The position numbers and the translations under genes were made by a program. Shown here piece by piece: positions 1 through 6,851 of a stretch of DNA of 64,000 bases. The stretch lies in assembly GCF_018141545.1 (NCBI RefSeq), contig NZ_CP064357.1:496001-560000 (forward strand), in the 5' to 3' direction. Numbering within the stretch: position 1 is the stretch's first letter; each line of letters starts with the position of its first letter. The notes beneath the pieces were generated by a model that saw only the letters and a program-made list of their open reading frames with translations, was not told the DNA's origin and did not search any database. Source of the DNA: Miltoncostaea oceani. Its GTDB lineage: Bacteria; Actinomycetota; Thermoleophilia; Miltoncostaeales; Miltoncostaeaceae.

Positions 1-318
1 GACGACGCCAGGATGCCGGGGGCCCCGGTCTGCCCCGGGCGGAGCCCCTACGCGGTGAGCATTCTCCTCACCGGAGGACCGTGGATCACCGACTACGCCG
101 AGCGCCTCGGAGAGCATGAGGACTGGGCCGATGCCGTGGCGCTGTATCGCTGGGAGCAGCGCCATGCGCGCCCGGTCACCGCGGGTGCCTCGTTCGGTGA
201 GCTCTGGCCCGCCCGCGCCGCCCTTCTGCGCTCCTGGCTGGGCGCCCCGGCCCTCCCGGCCCGCTTTCCTTCCAACGAGTGCCTCCGGCAGGATTCGAAC
301 CTGCGACCCACCGCTTAG
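1..318 (+). CDS. Possible 3' tail of an unidentified gene (partial)
   Basis: The frame is open from the first base to a TAG at 316-318 and reads like real protein between about residues 25 and 75 (ITDYAERLGEHEDWADAVAL), with G or C in most third positions. The last 13 codons run antisense through the tRNA-Arg gene at 280-352, which is odd for a working gene. It may be a tail truncated when the tRNA array expanded, or chance. The first internal ATG is at 13. No family is recognised. Confidence 0.25.
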   Translation, partial: DDARMPGAPVCPGRSPYAVSILLTGGPWITDYAERLGEHEDWADAVALYRWEQRHARPVTAGASFGELWPARAALLRSWLGAPALPARFPSNECLRQDSNLRPTA

Positions 319-352
319 AAGGCGGTCGCTCTATCCCCTGAGCTACGGAGGC
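280..352 (-). tRNA. tRNA-Arg(TCT)
   Basis: The minus strand folds as a full cloverleaf: acceptor GCCTCCG/CGGAGGC, D stem GCTC/GAGC, anticodon loop CTTCTAA, T arm with GGTTCGAATCC. The discriminator is A and CCA is not encoded. It reads AGA codons. Confidence 0.95.
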
Positions 353-483
353 GCGGGGCGCGCCGGCAGATCGCGGCGCCGGGCTGCAGCGCCTCAGCAC
401 CGTCATACGCTGTCTGTGAGACACCGCGCGTCTCTCGTGCCCAGATCCCAGGAAAGGAGAGGACCCGCGCGCGGACCGCTTCC

Positions 484-1755
484 CTACTTCCCCGCGAGCG
501 CCTTGGCGATCGTCGCGTGCACGGCTTGGTCAAGAGAAGAGACGACGCCCGGGTCGACCTCGCCGTTGAGTCTGGCGATCGGGCAGACGATGTAGCCCTG
601 GGCGAGGCTTCCGATGATCCGCGATCCCGCGGGGCCGTGGGTCCAGTGGTGCAGCGCGGTGTAGGCGCACACGTAGGCGTCGATCTCATCCTCGGCGCGG
701 TCGAGGTCGGCGCCGCTCGTTGCCGTCTCGATGGCGGCCCTCAGCTCATCCCAGCATGGTCCAGCCACCTGGAGCGGCGGCGAGGCGCCGGCGAGGCCTT
801 CGATCAGATCCATCAGCACCGCGAACGCCTGGCGGCGCGACTCGACCGTGCGGCCGGCCGAAGACTTGTACTTGAGTGTTTTCGGGAGGTCGAAGAGGAC
901 GACCTGGGCCGGGTGGGGATAGACCTCGATCGCCCGCCGCACGAGATCACCAGGGGCGATGTCAGGGTCCATGTCGAGGCCGAGAGCCGCGGCGAGGTGG
1001 GCGCCCCGCGGACCGTTCACGAACGAAGGGAGCCCGCTGTTGGCGCTGTGCGCTCCGGCCTCTCTGGACGACATCCACCTGCTGATGACCGACTCGCAGA
1101 ACCGGCGCTTGGATGCGTTCGGGACGATCAACGGCGCGTCGATCCCGACCAGGCAGGGCCCTTGGGTCAGGGGGCTGAGCCACTCGAGGATCTGATCGTC
1201 GGTCTTCAGTTGAGCCGAGTCCACCACCTGGCCGTTCACGACCGCGCAGACACCCGTCCCCGCGTTCTGCCCCCAGGCCAGGTCGACGCCGATGAAGGTC
1301 ATGGCCGACGATGCGGCTGAGTGCGCGACCGGGGTGGGAGCAACGGGTGCGAGGGTGGCCACGGGGAGATCGAGATCCCCGGCCCAGCCGGGCGCCTCGT
1401 CATCGGGGCCGTCCGGGCCCGCGAGTGGCGGCTCGGCGGCGAGATCTGTCCAATCGCCGCGGTGGCTCTCGGGGATCAGGCCGTCGTCGCCGACCGGGAT
1501 GCCGTCGGCGCGCAGCCGCTCGATCCAGTGCTGACGCCCTGAGCCGAGCGAGCTGATGAAGACCTCCCCGAGACGCCAGTCGTTGGGGACGAAGTGGCTC
1601 GCGCAGGCGAACGACGGGTTGCCGCGCGCCGCCTGCGCGATCGCCTGCCCGCCCCGCCGATGTCCGTAGACCGCCATGGAGAGGTCCCCATAGCGGTACA
1701 CGAGGCCGAACCGGCCCCGGGCCGCCGCGGCGACGATGTCATCGGGACCTGGCAC
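484..1755 (-). CDS. DUF429 (RNase H-fold nuclease-like) protein with an extra N-terminal region
   Basis: The protein has 423 residues. From about residue 152 it matches the DUF429 pattern, a predicted RNase H-fold nuclease family: TFIGVDLAWG with the first acidic residue, then VGIDAPL, then a stretch EVYPHPAQVV and a late DEIDAYVCAY carrying the last acidic residues. The family has no settled biochemical role; nuclease activity is predicted from the fold. The first 150 residues are unrelated to DUF429 and not recognised, so this is longer than usual members and may be a fusion. The gene sits alone between two tRNA-Arg genes on the same strand and could be read as part of the array transcript. 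Confidence 0.75.
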   Translation of the reverse strand: MPGPDDIVAAAARGRFGLVYRYGDLSMAVYGHRRGGQAIAQAARGNPSFACASHFVPNDWRLGEVFISSLGSGRQHWIERLRADGIPVGDDGLIPESHRGDWTDLAAEPPLAGPDGPDDEAPGWAGDLDLPVATLAPVAPTPVAHSAASSAMTFIGVDLAWGQNAGTGVCAVVNGQVVDSAQLKTDDQILEWLSPLTQGPCLVGIDAPLIVPNASKRRFCESVISRWMSSREAGAHSANSGLPSFVNGPRGAHLAAALGLDMDPDIAPGDLVRRAIEVYPHPAQVVLFDLPKTLKYKSSAGRTVESRRQAFAVLMDLIEGLAGASPPLQVAGPCWDELRAAIETATSGADLDRAEDEIDAYVCAYTALHHWTHGPAGSRIIGSLAQGYIVCPIARLNGEVDPGVVSSLDQAVHATIAKALAGK

Positions 1756-1781
1756 TGAGGGGCATCCTAGTGCCCCTCGAG

Positions 1782-1854
1782 CGTCCCCGGCAGGATTTGA
1801 ACCTGCGGCCTCCGGTTTCGTAGACCGGCGCTCTATCCACTGAGCTACGGAGAC
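1782..1854 (-). tRNA. tRNA-Arg(ACG)
   Basis: Full cloverleaf on the minus strand: acceptor GTCTCCG/CGGGGAC (one T-G pair), anticodon stem CCGGT/ACCGG, loop CTACGAA, T arm GCAGG/CCTGC, discriminator G, no CCA. After A-to-I editing at position 34 this is the usual bacterial reader of CGU, CGC and CGA. Confidence 0.95.
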
Positions 1855-2336
1855 AAGGATGGATCAGGGGGCTCCACCGTGCGAGCGCGCCAGCGGTGGA
1901 GCAGGAGAGATCTAGGAACATTTCTTGGAACTCACGGTGCGCAGCCGGCTGGCGGCGAACCCGCGTCCTTCCGCGTAGAAGCGCCGCAGAACCGCACATC
2001 CATCGTGTTCTTGGTGAGGCGATGCCGAGGGGGCCTATCCCGCGGCCTTCCTCTAGGTGAGTTCCAAGAACTCCGAGATCCCCTCCGCCACAGGCTTCTG
2101 GGGAGACTCGGCGAGGGGCCCACTAGAATTGCATGACGGGTGAACGCGGATCCACGGCATCCCGGTGAGAGGGCTCACGAGCTCTCGCGCGTCGGCCGCC
2201 GGCCCGACATTTGTCGCTCACCTGGTTGAGCGCGCACCCGCGAGACCCGGCTCCGTTGCGTCCCGGGCCTGCCACAGGCGATTGCACAGCTCGACCGGGG
2301 CGGAGTTCTTAGAAGTAGCGTCTGGAAACAAGCTGA
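1855..2336. other. Intergenic region inside the tRNA array
   Basis: No gene is supported over these 482 bases. The one structured item is a perfect 14-bp inverted repeat at 1922-1935 and 2057-2070, described separately. No terminator with a T run was seen. Confidence 0.5.
1922..2070. repeat. Perfect 14-bp inverted repeat, 121 bp apart
   Basis: TTCTTGGAACTCAC at 1922-1935 is repeated in reverse complement as GTGAGTTCCAAGAA at 2057-2070. The 121-bp interior has no clear gene. Related short words (AGTTCTTGGAA near 20092, GAGTTCTTAGAAG near 2305) occur elsewhere. A paired protein-binding site or the remains of an inserted element would both fit; function is unknown. Confidence 0.6.
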
Positions 2337-2409
2337 TGCGCCCGGCAGGATTCGAACCTGCGACTTCCGGCTCCGGAGGCCGGCGCTCTATCCACTGAGC
2401 TACGGACGC
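2337..2409 (-). tRNA. tRNA-Arg(CCG)
   Basis: Cloverleaf on the minus strand with acceptor GCGTCCG/CGGGCGC, anticodon stem CCGGC/GCCGG, loop CTCCGGA, T arm GCAGG/CCTGC, discriminator A, no CCA. It reads CGG. Confidence 0.95.
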
Positions 2410-2447
2410 GCGAACTCGCAGGCATCAGCCTACGAGGTGTGAGTGAG

Positions 2448-2520
2448 CGCCCCTGGCAGGAATCGGACCTGCGACCTCCGGCTCCGCAAGCCGGCGCTCT
2501 ATCCACTGAGCTACAGGGGC
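2448..2520 (-). tRNA. tRNA-Arg(GCG)
   Basis: Cloverleaf with acceptor GCCCCTG/CAGGGGC, anticodon stem CCGGC/GCCGG and loop TTGCGGA, so the anticodon is GCG with T33 in place. The discriminator is G and CCA is absent. Bacteria normally read CGC with ACG (inosine), so a separate GCG arginine tRNA is unusual. The T loop is TCCGATT instead of TTCGANN, which may lower its fitness. Confidence 0.85.
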
Positions 2521-2567
2521 ATGCATCGTGCAAGCGACCCCCTCCTTGTCGGAGGGCATCTGAGTGA

Positions 2568-2640
2568 TCGGAACGCCCGGGCTCGAACCGGGGGCCCCCG
2601 CCTCCCAAAGGCGGTGCGCTACCAACTGCGCCACGTTCCG
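2568..2640 (-). tRNA. tRNA-Pro(TGG)
   Basis: Cloverleaf with acceptor CGGAACG/CGTTCCG starting with C1 as is typical of proline tRNAs, anticodon stem CCGCC/GGCGG, loop TTTGGGA, T arm CCCGG/CCGGG, discriminator A, no CCA. Confidence 0.95.
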
Positions 2641-2660
2641 TCGTGAGTGAGTGAGACCGC

Positions 2661-3824
2661 CTAGCGGCGGGCCAGCCGGAGGGTGGCGCAGGAGGCCGCG
2701 GGGCCCGGGGCGCCGGCGACGACCCGGGTGCTGACGCAGAAGCGCAGGGTGCGCCCGGCGGCCAGGCGGCGGGGGACCTTCCAGGTGACGGTGTACTGCA
2801 GGTCGGCGCGCGCGGGGCCGGCGGCGGTGCGGAGCCGGGCGATCACGCGGCCGCCGGAGCGGATGACGATCTGCTCGCGGGTGGTCTCGCCGCGGCCGAG
2901 GAGGCGGTAGCGGAGGCGGGCGACGGTGCCGGGGCGGGCGCGGCCGGCCAGGGCGCGGACCCGCGGGGCGGCGCGGACGGCGGCGGGGGCCGCGACGGCG
3001 GCGACGGGTGCGGCGGTCGCCGTGTCGATCCAGTCGGCGACGGCGGCGACGCGGGTGTAGACGCCGGGCCGTCCGGCGCGGCCGCAGCCGACGCCCCAGC
3101 TCGTCACGCCGATCAGCAGGCCGGTGCCGTCGCGGAGCGGGCCGCCGCTGTCGCCGGAGCAGGTGTCGACGCCGCCCTCGGGGCGGCCGGCGCAGAGGGC
3201 GAGGCGGGCGCTGTAGGCGCTGCCGAGGTAGCGGGCGCAGCGGGAGGTGCCGAAGACCGTGACGGGGGCGGAGAGCAGCGACGTGGAGCCGATGGTGTCG
3301 GTCTCGGAGCGGGCGCCCCAGCCGGCGATCTCCCCGGCGCGGTCCACGTCGGCGGCGTCCTGGCCGGCGCGGGCGAAGGCGGCCACCGGGGCCGAGCTCG
3401 GCGTGGCGAGGATCAGCACCGCCGCGTCGGCCCCGTCGCCGGGGGCGCGGTAGGTGGGGTGCACGCGGATCGCGGCGACCGCGATGCGCTCCCCGGCGCC
3501 GGCGAGGTCGGTGGCGCCGGCGATCACGTCGATCTCGGCGGGTGCGAGGGCCAGTCCGTCGGTGACCACGCAGTGGGCGGCGGTGAGGACGGCGGTCGGG
3601 CCGATGAGGGTGCCGCCGCAGACGGCGCCGGCGGCGGACGGGGTGCCGGCGGGCACCAGCGCGACGATCGACGGCCAGACCCCCGCGGGGGCGATCGTGC
3701 CGCCGACGATCATGGAGTCCACGCGGTCCTCGCCGGCGGCCGGGGCGGCGACCGCGCCACCCGCGAAGAGGAGGGCGAGGCCGGCGGCGACAGCGGCGGC
3801 GCGGGGCATGTGGTTCCTCGGCAT
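2661..3824 (-). CDS. Secreted trypsin-like (S1) serine protease
   Basis: The 387-residue product starts with a Sec-type signal peptide (about residues 1-30, ending in an Ala-rich AVAAPAAG stretch). A chymotrypsin-fold S1 domain follows: IVGGT marks the mature N terminus after propeptide removal, TAAHC carries the catalytic His, GADAAVLIL the Asp, and CSGDSGGPL the Ser, followed by the SWG substrate-binding strand. Aspartate six residues before the Ser (DTCSGDSGG) predicts trypsin-like cleavage after Lys or Arg. The last 110 residues form an Arg-rich, beta-type tail with two cysteines, common in secreted proteins of Thermoleophilia. The gene lies between two tRNA-Pro genes. The protein is exported and acts outside the membrane. 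Confidence 0.93.
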   Translation of the reverse strand: MPRNHMPRAAAVAAGLALLFAGGAVAAPAAGEDRVDSMIVGGTIAPAGVWPSIVALVPAGTPSAAGAVCGGTLIGPTAVLTAAHCVVTDGLALAPAEIDVIAGATDLAGAGERIAVAAIRVHPTYRAPGDGADAAVLILATPSSAPVAAFARAGQDAADVDRAGEIAGWGARSETDTIGSTSLLSAPVTVFGTSRCARYLGSAYSARLALCAGRPEGGVDTCSGDSGGPLRDGTGLLIGVTSWGVGCGRAGRPGVYTRVAAVADWIDTATAAPVAAVAAPAAVRAAPRVRALAGRARPGTVARLRYRLLGRGETTREQIVIRSGGRVIARLRTAAGPARADLQYTVTWKVPRRLAAGRTLRFCVSTRVVAGAPGPAASCATLRLARR

Positions 3825-3931
3825 GCCCCCAACATCCGACGCCTCAGGTCAGCCGACGCGGCCGGGGAGAGAAACCTTTAGAAACCTGCACCTGCGCGCC
3901 CCTCGCGGCGCACCGCGTTCCTTCCAACTGA

Positions 3932-4004
3932 TCGGGATGGCCGGACTCGAACCGGCGACCTCTCGTCCCCCAGACGAGCGCGCTACCAACTGCGCCACAC
4001 CCCG
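3932..4004 (-). tRNA. tRNA-Pro(GGG)
   Basis: Cloverleaf with acceptor CGGGGTG/CATCCCG (one G-T pair), anticodon stem CTCGT/ACGAG, loop CTGGGGG, T arm GCCGG/CCGGC, discriminator A, no CCA. Confidence 0.95.
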
Positions 4005-4092
4005 CTGTGGGGGGCCGGTGGAGGCGCCCCCCGAAGCGGCGGGAGCTCCAGGCTCCCGCCGGTCCTGCCACCGCTCATCGCAAGGCGGTGAG

Positions 4093-4166
4093 TCGGGATG
4101 GGCGGATTCGAACCGCCGGCCTCTCCCTCCCGAAGGGAGCGCGCTACCAGGCTGCGCTACATCCCG
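4093..4166 (-). tRNA. tRNA-Pro(CGG)
   Basis: Cloverleaf with acceptor CGGGATG/CATCCCG, anticodon stem CTCCC/GGGAG, loop TTCGGGA, T arm GGCGG/CCGCC, discriminator A, no CCA. With the GGG and TGG genes it completes the proline set. Confidence 0.95.
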
Positions 4167-4376
4167 CCGCGGGGACCCTGGGGTCCCCCACTGGCCGTCG
4201 CGGGCGCGCTCCCCACGGCCTCTAGCCCCGCCTGCCTGCCGCGAGCGGTGGATGACCAGATTCGATCGGCCCTGACCTCGTCGAGCTGCGTTCCGAGCAG
4301 GCGTTCGGGGCGCCGGCCCTTGGTGCCCGCCGTCTTGGACCCTCGGTGAGAGACACGGCGGGGTGACACGGGTGGA

Positions 4377-4449
4377 AGACTCCGGGAGGGATCGAACCTC
4401 CGACCTTTGAGTTATGAACCCAACGCTCTACCGACTGAGCTACGGAGCC
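4377..4449 (-). tRNA. tRNA-Met(CAT)
   Basis: Cloverleaf with acceptor GGCTCCG/CGGAGTC, anticodon loop TTCATAA on stem TTGGG/CTCAA, T arm GGAGG/CCTCC. The first pair is G-C and there is no run of three G-C pairs next to the anticodon, so it is an elongator type. The discriminator reads T, not the usual A. A CAT anticodon could also be a lysidine-modified tRNA-Ile; I cannot exclude this. Confidence 0.88.
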
Positions 4450-4499
4450 ACTGGGGGAGGACGCGATCGACGCCTTCTCCACATGTGTGAGTGTGTGAG

Positions 4500-4573
4500 C
4501 GGTCCTGGAGGGAGTCGAACCCCCGACGGTTCGCTTTAGGAAAGCGACGCTCTATCCACTGAGCTACAGGACC
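4500..4573 (-). tRNA. tRNA-Arg(CCT)
   Basis: Cloverleaf with acceptor GGTCCTG/CAGGACC, anticodon stem TCGCT/AGCGA, loop TTCCTAA, T arm GGGGG/CTCCC, discriminator G, no CCA. It reads AGG and completes an arginine set of five. Confidence 0.95.
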
Positions 4574-4744
4574 AACGATGCTGCGGGTGGGTGTCATATC
4601 CGGCCTTCACGAGACGGCGGGATCGTGTGAGTCGGAGGGCCGCGATTCGAGAGTCGCCCGCCGGCGACCGGTTGCGCCATACCATCGCCGGATGGCCTTC
4701 CCCGCTGACACGCTCCTGATCTGCTCCGCCCATCGGCGCTCGCG

Positions 4745-5530
4745 TTGATCTCCCGGATGCCCGGCGCAGTCCGTCGTGCCGGACGTGATGAACGACTGGC
4801 GATCGTCGATCACCTCGATGAGCTGCGCCGGCGCCTGATCATCAGCGCCCTCGTTCTCGTCGGAGCCTTCGCCGCGGCCTACGGATTCCGGGACCAGCTG
4901 CTCGAGCTCCTGGAGGCTCCCCTCCCGCAGGAGTTCCGGGACAGCGGCCTGATCACCCTGTCGCCTACCGAGCCGTTCTTCACGACGCTGAAGGTCTGCT
5001 TCTGGGCCGCGATCATCGCCTCGGCGCCGGTCTGGCTCTACCAGCTCTACGCCTTCGTGATCCCGGCGCTCCACGAGCAGTCGCGGCGCTCGATGCTGCT
5101 CGTCGTCGCCGGCGCCTCGTCGCTGTTCCTGGTGGGAGTCGCCTTCGGCTACTACCTCGTCCTGCCGGTCGCGCTCGAGTTCCTGCTGAACTTCGGTGGA
5201 GACAGCTTCCAGACCGAGGTCCGGGCCGGCGAGTACTTCGGCTTCGTGACCACGATGATGCTCGGCACCGGCCTGATGTTCGAGGTCCCGGTCGCGATGC
5301 TCGCGATGGCGCGGATCGGCGTGGTCTCCGCAGAGCTCTTCGTCCGCCACTGGAGGATCGCACTCGTGCTGATCGCGGCCTTCGCTGCGATCCTCCCGGG
5401 AGGCGACCCGTTCAGCATGGTGCTCCTGATGGCGCCCCAGATCCTGCTCTACGGCCTCGGCATCCTCCTCGCCAGGCGTTTCGGCCGCCCGCCGATCTGG
5501 CAGCGCGAGGACGAGGGCGACGAGGCTTGA
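4745..5530 (+). CDS. tatC: Twin-arginine translocase subunit TatC
   Basis: TatC binds twin-arginine signal peptides and forms the receptor core of the Tat pathway for folded proteins in the inner membrane. The 261-residue length is normal. The cytoplasmic N terminus has HLDELRRRL (about residues 21-29), the first periplasmic loop holds SPTEPFFTTLK, and about six hydrophobic segments follow, with FGYYLVLPVAL and MFEVPVAMLAM as typical TM3-TM4 stretches. The start is TTG at 4745; an ATG at 4757 is an alternative. No tatA or tatB gene is nearby. The gene runs against the flanking tRNA genes and converges on a tRNA-Thr half, ending 37 bp from it. A tatC inside a tRNA array is unusual. Confidence 0.92.
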   Translation: MISRMPGAVRRAGRDERLAIVDHLDELRRRLIISALVLVGAFAAAYGFRDQLLELLEAPLPQEFRDSGLITLSPTEPFFTTLKVCFWAAIIASAPVWLYQLYAFVIPALHEQSRRSMLLVVAGASSLFLVGVAFGYYLVLPVALEFLLNFGGDSFQTEVRAGEYFGFVTTMMLGTGLMFEVPVAMLAMARIGVVSAELFVRHWRIALVLIAAFAAILPGGDPFSMVLLMAPQILLYGLGILLARRFGRPPIWQREDEGDEA

Positions 5531-5566
5531 GCGTGGGTGCGACCGTGGCCTGGGTCATGCGACGAA

Positions 5567-5653
5567 AGTCGGCTGCTCTACCAAGCTGAGCTATACCCCC
5601 TCGAGACGGTGATGGGGGCACCAGGCCTCGAACCTGGGACCATCCGATTACAA
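5567..5653 (-). tRNA. tRNA-Thr(TGT) halves in 3'-5' order, unit B (candidate permuted gene)
   Basis: Read on the minus strand, a 3' half comes first (5653-5613: TTGTAATCGG of the anticodon arm, T arm CCAGG/CCTGG, acceptor TGCCCCC, discriminator A), then a 12-nt linker (5612-5601), then a 5' half (5600-5567: acceptor GGGGGTA, D arm, and GCCGACT ending at T33). Joined 5' to 3' the halves give a 74-nt tRNA-Thr with loop CTTGTAA. The acceptor strands pair across the linker. The 5' half continues into TTCGTCG, which pairs with CGAC of its own anticodon stem. It is unclear whether the product is joined and used; a decayed tandem tRNA is the alternative. Confidence 0.45.
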
Positions 5654-5787
5654 GCCTCGGCGGAGGACGACTCCGCGTCTTCGCCCGTCGGCACTGCTCT
5701 TCACTGAGCTACGAGGCTGGCCTGGGCACCGAGGTCGCGCGCCGCCGCCGCCGGGCGCCGCGCGTGATTTACTTCGGTGCCGACGAG
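5654..5787 (-). other. 134-nt structured segment between tRNA-Thr halves
   Basis: This segment lies between a 5' half (ending at 5788) and a 3' half (starting at 5653) of tRNA-Thr, so it may be an intervening sequence or a spacer. It contains two foldable pieces. Bases 5654-5717 close with GCCTCG/CGAGGC and hold a D-arm-like GCTC/GAGC and a T-arm-like GCGGAG/CTCCGC hairpin. Bases 5727-5779 close with CACCGA/TCGGTG on the minus strand. It is too short for a normal group I intron and has no recognised splice motifs. Confidence 0.4.
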
Positions 5788-5874
5788 AGTCGGCTGCTCT
5801 ACCAGCTGAGCTATACCCCCTCGAAGTAAGTGAGTGGGGGCAGCAGGGATCGAACCTGCGACCTTCCGATTACA
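5788..5874 (-). tRNA. tRNA-Thr(TGT) halves in 3'-5' order, unit A (candidate permuted gene)
   Basis: On the minus strand a 3' half (5874-5835: TGTAATCGG, T arm GCAGG/CCTGC, acceptor TGCCCCC, discriminator A) is followed after 14 nt (5834-5821) by a 5' half (5820-5788: acceptor GGGGGTA, D arm GCTC/GAGC, GCCGACT). Joined in normal order they make a complete 73-nt tRNA-Thr(TGT) with one mismatch (27-43). The break is between T33 and T34, the same as in unit B. The 5' half is followed by CTCGTCGGC, able to pair with GCCGA of the anticodon stem. The linker begins CTCAC, like the trailers of intact tRNAs in the array. Confidence 0.45.
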
Positions 5875-5912
5875 CGTGATCGCGCCCCTCTCACACGAGG
5901 GCCGGCCGATCA

Positions 5913-5986
5913 AGGGGGCACCAGGAGTCGAACCTGACTCTTCCGGGCCCGTTGCCCGGCAGCTCTGCCAACTGAGCTATACCCCT
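5913..5986 (-). tRNA. tRNA-like gene, anticodon undetermined
   Basis: Acceptor (A)GGGGTA/TGCCCC(C), D arm GCTC/GAGC and T arm TCAGG/CCTGG with loop TTCGACT are good, but the first acceptor pair is A-C. The anticodon arm is CCGGG/CCCGG around CAACGGG, shifted by one base, and the loop has no T at position 33. Its acceptor and D arm resemble the tRNA-Thr halves downstream. It may be a decayed tRNA-Thr or a non-translational tRNA-like element. Confidence 0.4.
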
Positions 5987-6035
5987 ACGAGCGGAGCGTG
6001 TTGCTCCGATGATGCGTTCCGCACTACAAACAAGG

Positions 6036-6108
6036 CTCCCCGGGCAGGATTCGAACCTGCGACCTTCGGAGTAACAATCCGCCGCTCTGCCGGCTGAGCT
6101 ACCGGGGA
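6036..6108 (-). tRNA. tRNA-Asn(GTT)
   Basis: Cloverleaf with acceptor TCCCCGG/CCGGGGA, anticodon stem GCGGA/TCCGA (one mismatch), loop TTGTTAC, T arm GCAGG/CCTGC, discriminator G as expected for tRNA-Asn, no CCA. Confidence 0.93.
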
Positions 6109-6149
6109 TCAGTGACGCTGGCAGGCAGCGTCGATGTCATTCACGAACA

Positions 6150-6221
6150 TGAACCGAGAGGGTTTCGAACCCCCGACCTCCCGCACGTCACGCGGGCGCT
6201 CTCCCACTGAGCTACCGGTCC
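6150..6221 (-). tRNA. tRNA-Val(GAC)
   Basis: Cloverleaf with acceptor GGACCGG/TCGGTTC, anticodon stem CCCGC/GCGGG, loop GTGACGT with T33, T arm GGGGG/CCCTC, discriminator A, no CCA. It is the promoter-proximal tRNA of the minus-strand array. Confidence 0.93.
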
Positions 6222-6446
6222 AGGAAAACGGGCCAGGCGCGGCCTCCTAGGTTCTGTCTGTGCCTCTCCCGTCCTCTCGGTTTGGAGCCCGCTGGCCGAT
6301 CCACTCCCCTGCTCGCCTCAGCAGGATCAATGTGGACGCGGCGGCTTTCTCCCTACGGGGGGCCTCTCTTCAGGTGCTTCGGGTCTGTCTCAGGAGGTCT
6401 GGCTCTCTTTCGGTGGGGGTTCGAGGTTGTTTCAGGGCAACAAAAA

Positions 6447-6466
6447 GGGCGGCCATTTGGCCGCCC
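6447..6466 (-). terminator. Rho-independent terminator, minus strand
   Basis: An 8-bp perfect stem (6447-6454 with 6459-6466; GGGCGGCC paired with GGCCGCCC) and 4-nt loop is followed on the minus strand by TTTTTGTTG. It lies 29 bp after the stop of the 23-codon ORF and 225 bp before tRNA-Val. Confidence 0.85.
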
Positions 6467-6495
6467 CGGTGGTTCCTCTGGAGATCGTCCTCGAG

Positions 6496-6567
6496 CTAGC
6501 TCGAGAGGAACTCCTGTCGGAATCCGGGGCAGGCGGGGGCGACCGGCCGCTTGGAGCGGACGGGCAT
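6496..6567 (-). CDS. Possible 23-residue leader peptide or small protein
   Basis: ATG at 6567 is preceded by AGAAGGA with 10 nt spacing, and the 23-codon frame (starting MPVRSKRPVAPA) ends at TAG just before the terminator. It is rich in Arg, Pro and Val, residues whose tRNAs are encoded in the array downstream, so an attenuation-like leader is imaginable. It could equally be chance. No homologue is recognised. Confidence 0.3.
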   Translation of the reverse strand: MPVRSKRPVAPACPGFRQEFLSS

Positions 6568-6851
6568 GGGTCGCGGATTCCTTCTGTCACCGGTGGAGGT
6601 CATCGCCAAGAACGTAGCACCTCCGTCAAGGCTTGCATGCGAACTCGTTGGAATAGGTCTCACACGAGCTCGAGACAGGGGCGGCGGACGTTGGCGCCGT
6701 CACCGACGTGATCGCTCTTCGTGTCTGGGTTTACACGGGCCACGACCGTCGCCGTTCACCTCGGTTGTCCGGCGACCGTGTCAGCGGAGAAACGGCTATG
6801 CCCGAGGCCTCGCTGCCTAGCGTCGCCCTGTCCAACAACCAAGGAGACACC

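Larger units (their letters stand above)
6222..6851. other. Region upstream of the tRNA array
   Basis: Apart from the small minus-strand ORF and terminator listed separately, no gene is supported. Any promoter of the tRNA array should lie here on the minus strand between 6222 and 6446, but I see no convincing -35/-10 pair. Confidence 0.4.

Noticed and set aside
3008-3262. Long Arg-rich plus-strand ORF
   Set aside because: It is a shadow of the protease gene, with typical high-GC antisense composition.
4618-4690. tRNA-like stretch on the minus strand with a D-arm-like GGCG/CGCC and a CTCTCG loop
   Set aside because: There is no T arm, the anticodon stem does not pair in a 5-bp/7-nt layout, and the acceptor strands do not match. 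At best it is a decayed tRNA.
5546-5566. 3' half for the last tRNA-Thr 5' half, which would make it a normal gene
   Set aside because: The sequence after GCCGACT (TTCGTCGCATGACC) has no T loop or acceptor partner before the tatC stop.
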